A stretch of DNA of 10,126 bases from an uncultured Eubacteriales bacterium. GTDB taxonomy: Bacteria; Bacillota; Clostridia; Oscillospirales; Oscillospiraceae. Each line of letters begins with the position of its first letter. The stretch's first letter is position 1. The stretch is taken from positions 1-10,126 of the forward strand of contig USCO01000077.1 in assembly GCA_900553135.1 (NCBI GenBank). The letters are read 5' to 3'. The position numbers and the translations under genes were made by a program. Positions 1 through 5,608 of the stretch are shown here, piece by piece. The notes beneath the pieces are model-generated. The model was not told the DNA's origin, ran no database searches, and saw only the letters and a list, made by a program, of their open reading frames with translations.

Positions 1-17
1 TTCTGCGTTTCAAAGAA

Positions 18-52
18 AATGTGCCTGCTGTTTAAAAAACAGCAGGCACATT
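18..52 (-). terminator. Rho-independent terminator of the NhaC-family transporter
   Basis: A 16-bp perfect inverted repeat (arms 18-33 and 37-52, loop of three A/T bases) lies 13 bases beyond the transporter's TAA stop. Read on the minus strand, the hairpin is followed by ATTTTCTTT, giving a U-rich tail. Strength and position fit an intrinsic terminator for the minus-strand gene. The A-rich side also gives an A-tract on the other strand, so it could work in both directions. Confidence 0.9.
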
Positions 53-65
53 GGAAGGTTAGGAC

Positions 66-1826
66 TTAGTCCTCAACGTTGTCGCCCACAGCCTTCATCA
101 CGGCCAGGAAGCCGATGATCAGGGTGATGCCCACAGGCAGAGCAATGATGCCGGGAGCACCGAAGTGGGTCAGCACGCCAGCCAGCACATAGGACAGGCA
201 GGAGATGGCGGCGCAGCTGGCGGCGTAGGGCAGCTGGGTGGACACATGGTTGACGTGGTCACACTGGGCGCCCGCAGAGGCCATGATGGTGGTATCGGAA
301 ATGGGGGAGCAGTGGTCGCCGCACACGGCGCCGGCCATACAAGCGGAGATGCAGATGATGCCCATGGGATCGTTCAGGGGGAAGATGGCCATGGTGATGG
401 GGATCAGGATGCCGAAGGTGCCCCAGCTGGTACCGGTGGCAAAGGCCAGCAGGCAGCCGATGATGAACACGATGGCGGGCAGGAACATGGAGAAGCCGCG
501 GGCGTACTCATTGACCACGTACTCCACGAAGGCGGAAGCGCCCAGTGAGTCGGTCATGGCCTTCAGGGACCAGGCAAAGGTAAGGATTATGATGGCGGGA
601 ACCATGGCCTTGAAGCCCTCGGGGATACAGCCCATCATCTCGCGGAAGGACATGGAGCGGCGCACGGTGTAGAAGATCAGGGTGAACAGCAGGCCGAAGG
701 CGGAGCCCAGCATCAGACCCACAGAGGCGTCGGAGCCGGAGAAGGCGTCCACGAAGCTGGCGCCGGAGAAGAAGCCGCCGGAATAGATCATACCGATGAC
801 GCAGCAGAACACCAGCACCAGGATGGGAGCCACCAGGTCGATGACCTTGCCCTTGCTGTCGTCGGCGTCCTCCTCGATGAGGCCGGCGTAGGGGTTGGAG
901 CCGGAGAACAGGTCGCCGGTCTTGATGGCGTTGCGCTCATACTTGAGCATGGGGCCAAACTCCACCTTCATGACCACCATGGAGATCATCATCACGATGG
1001 TGAGCAGGGCGTAGAAGTTGTAGGGGATGGCCTTGATGAACAGCGCCAGGCCCTGGCCATCCTCCACGAAGCCGGAGACAGCGGCAGCCCAGGAACTGAT
1101 GGGAGCGATGATACACACGGGAGCGGCAGTGGCGTCGATGAGGTAGGCCAGCTTCACGCGGGAGACGTTGTGCTTGTCGGTGATGGGACGCATAACGGAG
1201 CCCACGGTGAGGCAGTTGAAGTAGTCATCAATGAAGATGAGCACGCCCAGCACGATGGAAGCCAGCTGAGCGCCCACGCGGCTCTTGATGTTCCGGGAGG
1301 CCCAGCGGCCGAAGGCGGCGGAGCCGCCCGCCTTGTTCATCAGGCAGACCATGGAGCCCAGGATGACCAGGAAGATGAGGATGCCCACGTTATAGCTGTC
1401 GGACAGAACGGAGACGATGCCGTCCTCAAAGACGTGGAGCACGGTTCCCTCAAAGGAGAAGTTGGAGTAGAGCAGGCCGCCCACCAGAATACCGATGAAC
1501 AGGGAGGAATAAACCTCCTTGGTGATGAGGGCCAGGGCGATGGCGATGACGGGGGGCAGCAGAGCCCAGACGGTCTCATAGAAATTGCTGGGGGCGGGGA
1601 TCACGCCTTCGCCGCCGCAGGTGGCACACACGTTGGTGCCGTTACAGACGGAACAGGCTTCGTCCAGGCCGTAGCAGGTCATGCAGATGCCGACGCCGCC
1701 GCAGTCAGGGCAGTCCACGGTGGGGCGGGCGCCGCCCTCACCGGCGGCAAAGGCCGCGGTGGCCAGCACCAGCACCAGGATCACGGCCAGAACGATGCGT
1801 CCCAGCCAGGTACGGTTACTTCTCAT
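66..1826 (-). CDS. nhaC: NhaC-superfamily transporter, predicted lysine carrier, with N-terminal four-CxxC domain
   Basis: Polytopic membrane carrier of 586 residues. The ATG at 1826 was chosen because a strong site (GGAGGG, 1832-1837) precedes it and because the frame upstream is occupied by a riboswitch. Residues 8-27 form a signal peptide or first helix ending in AFA-A. Residues 39-70 hold eight cysteines as CPDC, CMTC, CSVC and CATC, resembling a shortened DnaJ zinc-finger region. From about residue 83 the protein is a typical NhaC/COG1757 carrier: FIDDYFNCLTVGSVMRPITD (198-217), an APISSWAA stretch (241-248), FATGTSWGTFG (462-472) and GDHCSPISDTT (503-513). Family members exchange Na+ and H+ or organic solutes. 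The lysine riboswitch upstream points to lysine uptake, like the NhaC-type 'LysW' carriers proposed from L-box comparisons. The symbol is a family label only; the substrate is inferred. A hairpin terminator follows the gene. Confidence 0.93.
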   Translation of the reverse strand: MRSNRTWLGRIVLAVILVLVLATAAFAAGEGGARPTVDCPDCGGVGICMTCYGLDEACSVCNGTNVCATCGGEGVIPAPSNFYETVWALLPPVIAIALALITKEVYSSLFIGILVGGLLYSNFSFEGTVLHVFEDGIVSVLSDSYNVGILIFLVILGSMVCLMNKAGGSAAFGRWASRNIKSRVGAQLASIVLGVLIFIDDYFNCLTVGSVMRPITDKHNVSRVKLAYLIDATAAPVCIIAPISSWAAAVSGFVEDGQGLALFIKAIPYNFYALLTIVMMISMVVMKVEFGPMLKYERNAIKTGDLFSGSNPYAGLIEEDADDSKGKVIDLVAPILVLVFCCVIGMIYSGGFFSGASFVDAFSGSDASVGLMLGSAFGLLFTLIFYTVRRSMSFREMMGCIPEGFKAMVPAIIILTFAWSLKAMTDSLGASAFVEYVVNEYARGFSMFLPAIVFIIGCLLAFATGTSWGTFGILIPITMAIFPLNDPMGIICISACMAGAVCGDHCSPISDTTIMASAGAQCDHVNHVSTQLPYAASCAAISCLSYVLAGVLTHFGAPGIIALPVGITLIIGFLAVMKAVGDNVED

Positions 1827-1854
1827 TTGTTTTCCCTCCAAAAAAATCAGCGTT

Positions 1855-1871
1855 CGGGGCCGCACGCCCCG
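1855..1871 (-). other. GC-rich hairpin just upstream of the transporter ribosome binding site
   Basis: On the minus strand CGGGGC (1871-1866) and GCCCCG (1860-1855) form a 6-bp stem with a 5-base loop, between the riboswitch terminator and the Shine-Dalgarno site. A run of seven U follows about eight bases later. It could be a minor second terminator or a spacer structure that keeps the ribosome site open. I see no clear sign which. Confidence 0.4.
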
Positions 1872-1883
1872 GATTGCGCAAAC

Positions 1884-1913
1884 AAAAAACCATGAACGCA
1901 GAAGCGCCCATGG
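1884..1913 (-). terminator. Regulated terminator (expression platform) of the lysine riboswitch
   Basis: On the minus strand CCATGGGCGC (1913-1904) pairs with GCGTTCATGG (1899-1890) through 10 bp with two G-U pairs and a 4-base loop, followed directly by six T (1889-1884). It sits between the aptamer and the transporter start, as expected for a transcription-attenuating riboswitch. Its left arm can also pair with the 3' edge of the aptamer (GGAGCGCT, 1974-1967, with GGCGCTTC, 1908-1901). That is a plausible antiterminator, open only when P1 is not formed. Confidence 0.85.
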
Positions 1914-1962
1914 CAAAACCGGACGTCCTCCCCACCGCGCAAGGCGGCCTGGCAGGACCTCT

Positions 1963-2123
1963 GGATAGCGCTCCACAAATCTGTGACAGTCCGTGGGATC
2001 TTCTCCCGCGGCCCAGGTCCCCCCGCCCAGGCAGGCCAAGGAAACCTTCGGCGGCGCACCCTCTCCCACGGGACGGCTGCCTGGCCTTGTCCCGCGGTAC
2101 GCATGAGCGCCGCGCCTCTATCC
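1963..2123 (-). ncRNA. Lysine riboswitch aptamer (L box)
   Basis: About 161 nt in the transporter leader match the L-box architecture. P1 is GGATAG (2123-2118) with CTATCC (1968-1963). Next comes the conserved AGAGGCGCG (2119-2111) and a GTA at 2100-2098. P2 is nine pairs (2097-2089 with 2074-2066). The conserved GCCGCCGAAGG element lies near 2055-2045. P3 is 2046-2040 with 2022-2016. P4 is 2011-2004 with 1998-1991 and one mismatch. P5 is the short CACA/TGTG stem at 1985-1974, flanked by the conserved ACTGTCA and TGGAG. Loop L2 holds CCAGGCA (2084-2078) and loop L3 holds TGCCTGG (2033-2027), a perfect 7-bp kissing pair, the hallmark tertiary contact of this class. Known L-box RNAs bind lysine and switch downstream genes off. 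The terminator at 1884-1913 fits that. Confidence 0.94.
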
Positions 2124-2141
2124 TCATATTCGATTGCGTGT

Positions 2142-2170
2142 ATCCTACCATGCCCAGGGCGGTATGTCAA
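2142..2170 (-). promoter_or_regulatory. Sigma-A promoter for the riboswitch-transporter transcript
   Basis: On the minus strand a perfect TTGACA (2170-2165) is followed after 17 bases by TAGGAT (2147-2142), preceded by TGG as an extended -10. Transcription would start near 2135, about 12 bases before the riboswitch P1 stem. This gives a leader of roughly 310 nt. Confidence 0.85.
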
Positions 2171-2216
2171 GGCTTTTCCCGGTTTTTCCCTGTTTTTCGT
2201 CTCTTTCCCCGGTAGC

Positions 2217-2627
2217 TTAGGGGCGGTCCATCATAAAAAAGGTAAATGTGCCCGTGGCCACCAGCTTGCCCTGGTCGTTGGACAGCTCCACCTGAATGAC
2301 GGACAGGGTGCGCCCCTCCTTCTTGGGGGTGGCCACGCAGGTAATGCGCTTGCCGTCGGCGGGGCGGAGAAATTCCATACTGCTGCTGGCGGTGACGCAG
2401 CTGCGTCCCCCCGCGCAGGCGCAGCTGCCGCCCACCGTGTCGGCCAAAGTGGCCAGAGCGCCGCCGTGGACCTTGCCGTGGGGGTTGATGCTGTTGGGGC
2501 CTACCTCCAGCACGCCCTCCGCCCGTCCCGGCTCCACCCGGGTGACGAAGATACCGTTTTCGTAGGAAAACTGGTGGGGCTGGTTGACCACGCCGGCAAT
2601 GGGCCGGGCGGTTTCAAGTGTCTCCAT
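2217..2627 (-). CDS. PaaI-type hotdog-fold thioesterase
   Basis: Small soluble protein of 136 residues, the usual length for single-domain PaaI/YdiI-type thioesterases, which hydrolyse acyl- or aroyl-CoA esters. The diagnostic stretch is NPHGKVHGGALATLADTVGG (48-67). It carries the HGG turn at 54-56 and the acidic residue D63 at the position that is catalytic in this family. The remaining sequence alternates in the beta pattern of the fold (for example SSMEFLRPADG, 82-92, and GKLVATGTFTF, 120-130). The ATG at 2627 was chosen because AAAGGA lies about ten bases upstream and a good promoter lies 40 bases upstream; longer in-frame starts would begin before that promoter. The real acyl substrate cannot be read from the sequence and neighbours give no pathway clue. 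I see no terminator before the next promoter, so read-through into the riboswitch leader is possible. Confidence 0.9.
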   Translation of the reverse strand: METLETARPIAGVVNQPHQFSYENGIFVTRVEPGRAEGVLEVGPNSINPHGKVHGGALATLADTVGGSCACAGGRSCVTASSSMEFLRPADGKRITCVATPKKEGRTLSVIQVELSNDQGKLVATGTFTFFMMDRP

Positions 2628-2666
2628 ATTGCTGCGTTCCTTTCTCATTTTCATTTCTAGTGGGCC

Positions 2667-2695
2667 AGTGTACCACAAAATCCGCCCCCCAGCAA
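2667..2695 (-). promoter_or_regulatory. Promoter of the thioesterase gene
   Basis: Minus-strand TTGCTG (2695-2690), 17 bases, then TACACT (2672-2667), with the extended -10 context TTTGTGG immediately before it. The -35 is weak and the extended -10 compensates. The predicted leader is about 33 nt. The same TTTGTGGTAnAnT string recurs before two other genes in the window. Confidence 0.65.
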
Positions 2696-2730
2696 CCCCG
2701 CGGACCCTTCCCGCCCTTTGGGCATAGGAT

Positions 2731-2744
2731 AGTGGGAATCCACT
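2731..2744 (+). repeat. Short inverted repeat ahead of the helical-protein gene
   Basis: AGTGG-GAAT-CCACT is a perfect 5-bp dyad with a 4-base loop, located between a possible -10 (TAGGAT, 2725-2730) and the ribosome site. It may be a weak operator or a 5' stabilising hairpin. The short arms mean chance is also plausible. Confidence 0.35.
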
Positions 2745-2765
2745 TTCTTTTGGGAGGTATCCGCC

Positions 2766-3302
2766 ATGACACAGCCCACCAAGCCCATGTCCCTGCAGCC
2801 CTTCGACCCCGAGGTCTTTCAGCGGGTCTGGAACCGGGTCATGCCCCAGCAGGAGCTCAGCCCCATTCAGCCCGCCCTGCCCGTCCGAACTGCCCCTTCC
2901 CCGCTCCCCGCGCCCCAGGAGCCCGACCTGGCCCAGCTTCTGGAACTGACCTGGGCCCTGCGCCAATCCTACCAGGCCGCTTTGCGGCGCATGGGCAGCC
3001 GGGGGGCGCGGCTGCTCAACCTGCGGCGGGACGCCCTGGGGCGGGAGCTGAAGCGCCTGTCCGCCGCCCACTACTTAGCCGCCGGGGCCCGCTATCTCCC
3101 CAGCCGCGCCGGTGAGGAGGCCGGTCCCTCCTGGGAGTCCACCCTGCGAAACCTGTATCTGCTGGAGCAGGAGCGCTGGAAGGCCCTGGACCAGCTGGCC
3201 CGGGACCTGTCCGATCCCTGTCAGGCGGCCCTGCTGGAGGAGCTGGCCCAGGCGGCCTCTTTGCAGAGCTTTCGCCTGCGCACCCTGCTGGAGCAATTCT
3301 GA
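2766..3302 (+). CDS. Small alpha-helical protein, possibly a degenerate ferritin-like protein
   Basis: A 178-residue cytoplasmic protein with no signal peptide or membrane segment. The ATG has a good ribosome site (GGGAGGT, 2753-2759). An N-terminal segment FDPEVFQRVWNRVMP (13-27) is followed by a proline-rich linker (28-53). Four amphipathic helices come next: about 54-77, 80-105, 122-148 and 150-177. The FDPxVFxRVWxRVMP start followed by a four-helix layout recalls small ferritin-like/rubrerythrin-type proteins of Oscillospiraceae. However, I cannot see the paired ExxH iron ligands of a working diiron site: the last helix reads LLEELAQAASLQSF where EExxH would be expected. Metal-free scaffold or unrelated helical protein are both possible. 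A TAGGAT (2725-2730) could be its -10 but I see no convincing -35. Existence of the gene is fairly sure; the fold is tentative. Confidence 0.75.
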   Translation: MTQPTKPMSLQPFDPEVFQRVWNRVMPQQELSPIQPALPVRTAPSPLPAPQEPDLAQLLELTWALRQSYQAALRRMGSRGARLLNLRRDALGRELKRLSAAHYLAAGARYLPSRAGEEAGPSWESTLRNLYLLEQERWKALDQLARDLSDPCQAALLEELAQAASLQSFRLRTLLEQF

Positions 3303-3311
3303 CCCCTTTTT

Positions 3312-3341
3312 CTGGCAAAGCCCTCGGTTTTGTGGTAGAGT
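3312..3341 (+). promoter_or_regulatory. Promoter of the alpha/beta hydrolase gene
   Basis: CTGGCA (3312-3317), 18 bases, then TAGAGT (3336-3341) within the extended -10 string TTTTGTGGTAGAGT. It begins ten bases after the preceding stop codon, so the hydrolase probably has its own transcript. No terminator hairpin is evident between the two genes. Confidence 0.55.
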
Positions 3342-3388
3342 AGCAGTATCCAAACCAACACTTCTGCCGCGAAAGAAGGGTTTCCTCT

Positions 3389-4321
3389 ATGTGTCAGATT
3401 CAAGATTTTACCTATCCCTCCGTCCAGAAGGGTTCCACCATCCACGCCCGGGTGTGGCTCCCCCAGCAGCCTCCCAAGGGAATCGTGCAGCTGGTCCACG
3501 GCGTGGGGGAGCACGTGGGCCGCTACCACCAGGCCGCCTGCTTCTGGGCCCAGCACGGTTTTCTGGTATGCGGGGAGGACCACCTGGGCCACGGCCTGAC
3601 CGAGGGCGGTCCCCGGGGATACTTTGCCCCCAAGGACGGCTGGTCCCTGGTGGTGGAGGACATCCACGCCCTGCGCCTTCGCATGGGAGAGCAATACCCC
3701 GGCGTTCCCTACTTCCTGCTGGGCCACTCCATGGGCTCCTTCCTCACCCGCACCTACCTCATCCGTTACCCCGGGGATGTGGACGGAGCCATCCTCTCGG
3801 GCACCGGGCAGGAGAGCGCCCCCCTGGTGGCCCTGGGGAAGCTGCTGGCCGGAGTGGAACGCCGCCGTCGGGGAGAGCACGGGGTCAGTCCCCTGGTGAA
3901 CTCCCTGTCTCTGGGGGCCTACAACCGGAAATTCCGCCCCAACCGCACGGGGGCCGACTGGATCTCCAGCGACCCGGCCATGGTGGACGAGTATCTGGCC
4001 GATCCCCTGTGCCAGTCCCCCTCCACCGCTGCCATGTTCCAGGACATGATGGGCGGCCTGCAATTCATTGCCAAGAAGGAAAACCTCGCCCGCATGGACC
4101 CCAACACCCCCATTTTCTTCTTCTCCGGGGACCAGGACCCTGTGGGCGGCATGGGCAAAGGGGTGCGGAAGGTGTATCGCATGTTCCAGCAGGCGGGCTG
4201 CCGGGACGTCCGGCTGCGCCTGTACCCCGGCGGACGCCATGAGATGCTCCATGAGACTGTGGGGGACCAGGTCCAGCAGGATGTGCTGGACTGGCTGGAA
4301 GAGCAGGTTCACGCCTCTTGA
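3389..4321 (+). CDS. Alpha/beta hydrolase, monoacylglycerol-lipase type (serine hydrolase, S33/Hydrolase_4)
   Basis: A 310-residue cytoplasmic serine hydrolase. Family members cleave monoacylglycerols and related esters. The fold begins with GIVQLVHGVGEHVGRY (31-46), where HG at 38-39 forms the oxyanion-hole strand. The nucleophile elbow is GHSMGS (112-117) with S114. The acid is D250 in SGDQDPVGG (246-254). The histidine is H284 in GGRHEMLHE (281-289), completing the triad in correct order and spacing. The region 150-230 is the lid insert that selects substrate in this family. There is no signal peptide. The start at 3389 has only a modest ribosome site (AAGAAGGG, 3373-3380), but it begins right before the conserved fold. 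The length is normal for Clostridial relatives. The natural ester is unknown, and the hotdog thioesterase nearby is on the opposite strand, so no joint pathway is implied. Confidence 0.93.
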   Translation: MCQIQDFTYPSVQKGSTIHARVWLPQQPPKGIVQLVHGVGEHVGRYHQAACFWAQHGFLVCGEDHLGHGLTEGGPRGYFAPKDGWSLVVEDIHALRLRMGEQYPGVPYFLLGHSMGSFLTRTYLIRYPGDVDGAILSGTGQESAPLVALGKLLAGVERRRRGEHGVSPLVNSLSLGAYNRKFRPNRTGADWISSDPAMVDEYLADPLCQSPSTAAMFQDMMGGLQFIAKKENLARMDPNTPIFFFSGDQDPVGGMGKGVRKVYRMFQQAGCRDVRLRLYPGGRHEMLHETVGDQVQQDVLDWLEEQVHAS

Positions 4322-4346
4322 CGGTCCCGGCCAACAGGGCTACAAT
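4318..4346 (+). promoter_or_regulatory. Promoter of the alpha-hydroxy-acid oxidase gene
   Basis: TTGACG (4318-4323), exactly 17 bases, then TACAAT (4341-4346). The -35 hexamer contains the TGA stop codon of the hydrolase gene (4319-4321), so coding and promoter information overlap. The leader would be about 25 nt and carries AAGGAGGGG ahead of the GTG start. Confidence 0.8.
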
Positions 4347-4376
4347 CTACCAAGAGAAAACTAAGGAGGGGTTATT

Positions 4377-5396
4377 GTGACCTATCAGGAAGTCCTGGCC
4401 GCCGCCCGTACCTGCAGCGGCCCTTACTGCAAGGCCTGCCCGGTATGCAACGGCAAGGCCTGCGGCAGCACCATGCCCGGCCCCGGCTCCAAGGGAACCG
4501 GCACCGTGGCCTCCCGCAACTATGAAGCCTGGCAGCAGATCTGTCTGAACATGGATACCATCTGCGAGAACAAGCCGGTGGACACCCATTTCACCTTCTT
4601 CGGCGAGACCTATGATCTGCCCGTCTTTGCCGGTCCCGTGGGTGCGGTGAACCTGCACTACGGGGACAAGTACAACGACCTGGAGTACAACAACATCCTG
4701 GTCCCCGCCTGCGCCCAGGCCGGCATCGCCGCCTTCACCGGCGACGGCACCAATCCCGACGTGTTTACCGCCGCCGCTGCCGCCATCGGCGCCGCCGGCG
4801 GCCGTGGCATCCCCACCGTGAAGCCCTGGGACCGGGACACCCTGTTTGCCAAGCTGGACGCCGCCAAGGCCTCCGGCGCCAAGGTGTTCGCCATGGACAT
4901 CGACGCGGCGGGCCTGCCCTTCCTGAAAGGCCTGACCCCTCCCGCCGGTTCCAAGACGGTGGCCGAGCTGCGGGAGATCATTGAGTACGTCAAGGCCCCC
5001 TTCATCATCAAGGGCATCATGACCGTGGCCGGAGCCCGGAAGGCTCTGGAGGCCGGTGCCGCCGGCATCGTGGTGTCCAACCACGGCGGCCGGGTCCAGG
5101 ACGGCGTCCCCGCCACCGCCAGGGTGCTGCCCGCCATCGCCCAGGCGGTGAAGGGCCAGATGACCATTCTGGTGGACGGCGGCATCCGCACCGGCGTGGA
5201 TGTGTGCAAGGCGCTGGCCCTGGGCGCTGACGCCTGCATTCTGGCCCGTCCCTATGTCACCGCGGTCTATGGCGGCGGGGCGGAAGGCGTGGCCGTTCTG
5301 ACCCAGAAGCTGAAGGGCGAGCTGGAGGACACCATGGCCATGTGTGGTGTGCATAGTCTAACTGACATCTCTTCTCAAATGATTTTCCAGGATTAA
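4377..5396 (+). CDS. FMN-dependent alpha-hydroxy-acid oxidizing protein
   Basis: A 339-residue TIM-barrel flavoprotein of the lactate/glycolate oxidase family, which oxidises 2-hydroxy acids to 2-oxo acids using FMN. The start is GTG, fixed by AAGGAGGGG six bases upstream. FMN and catalytic residues keep the exact family spacing: K212 in FIIKG, catalytic H236 and R239 in SNHGGRV (234-240), and D267 to R271 in DGGIR. Conserved substrate-side segments include FAGPVGAVNLHY (84-95), FTGDGTNP (120-127) and MDIDAAGLPF (173-182). An N-terminal cluster of five cysteines (13, 18, 21, 24, 29) precedes the barrel and could bind a metal or Fe-S cluster. It recurs, from memory, in Clostridial homologues. 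In an anaerobe the electron acceptor is probably not oxygen; that and the substrate are unknown. The gene is monocistronic, between its own promoter and a terminator. Confidence 0.93.
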   Translation: MTYQEVLAAARTCSGPYCKACPVCNGKACGSTMPGPGSKGTGTVASRNYEAWQQICLNMDTICENKPVDTHFTFFGETYDLPVFAGPVGAVNLHYGDKYNDLEYNNILVPACAQAGIAAFTGDGTNPDVFTAAAAAIGAAGGRGIPTVKPWDRDTLFAKLDAAKASGAKVFAMDIDAAGLPFLKGLTPPAGSKTVAELREIIEYVKAPFIIKGIMTVAGARKALEAGAAGIVVSNHGGRVQDGVPATARVLPAIAQAVKGQMTILVDGGIRTGVDVCKALALGADACILARPYVTAVYGGGAEGVAVLTQKLKGELEDTMAMCGVHSLTDISSQMIFQD

Positions 5397-5408
5397 CCCC
5401 TCTTTTTC

Positions 5409-5440
5409 ACCCCGGCGGAGCTTCCGCCGGGGTTTCTTTA
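5409..5440 (+). terminator. Rho-independent terminator after the oxidase gene
   Basis: An 11-bp perfect stem (5409-5419 with 5423-5433, core CCCCGGCGGA/TCCGCCGGGG) with a 3-base loop is followed by TTTCTTTATGTTTTCTT. It starts 12 bases after the TAA stop and isolates the oxidase from the peptidase gene. Confidence 0.93.
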
Positions 5441-5510
5441 TGTTTTCTTAATTTTCGGTTTGGCATTTTGTACGATTTATTTTTACTGATTTTAAATATT
5501 TATATCCAAA
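5434..5510 (+). promoter_or_regulatory. A/T-rich block upstream of the peptidase promoter (possible UP element)
   Basis: About 77 bases dominated by A and T (for example TTATTTTTACTGATTTTAAA, 5478-5497) separate the oxidase terminator from the peptidase -35, in an otherwise GC-rich window. Such tracts next to a -35 can bind the RNA polymerase alpha C-terminal domain or a regulator. No gene is visible in it. Confidence 0.45.
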
Positions 5511-5539
5511 TTGACGGACCAGTCGATTTGTGGTATACT
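5511..5539 (+). promoter_or_regulatory. Strong promoter of the secreted peptidase gene
   Basis: TTGACG (5511-5516), 17 bases, TATACT (5534-5539), with the extended -10 TTTGTGG directly before it. This is the best-scoring promoter on the plus strand by eye. Transcription would start near 5546, leaving a leader of about 62 nt. This also excludes any translation start upstream of that point. Confidence 0.88.
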
Positions 5540-5608
5540 TTCCATACTGGGAATGTGGGAAATCAATCCATCCCCTTCCAGAAATCCGTCATGAAAAGGA
5601 GTGTTAGT

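Noticed and set aside
1827..2069. In-frame extension of the transporter upstream of the ATG at 1826, giving a 667-residue protein
   Set aside because: This stretch is the riboswitch aptamer and terminator. The extra residues resemble no family, and a strong ribosome site marks the ATG at 1826.
2217..3071. A 284-codon version of the thioesterase extending over the helical-protein gene
   Set aside because: The extra N-terminal part is low complexity and crosses the thioesterase promoter. The hotdog domain is complete from the ATG at 2627.
3221..4312. A 363-codon minus-strand frame opposite the hydrolase
   Set aside because: It covers a gene with an intact Ser-Asp-His triad and shows no family features of its own.
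4347..5354. A 335-codon minus-strand frame opposite the oxidase
   Set aside because: The product is glycine- and histidine-rich antisense shadow with no start signal, while the plus-strand gene keeps all catalytic residues.
5468..5608. In-frame extension of the peptidase from a TTG at 5468
   Set aside because: It begins upstream of the promoter at 5511-5539. The ATG at 5609 has a ribosome site and begins a proper signal peptide.
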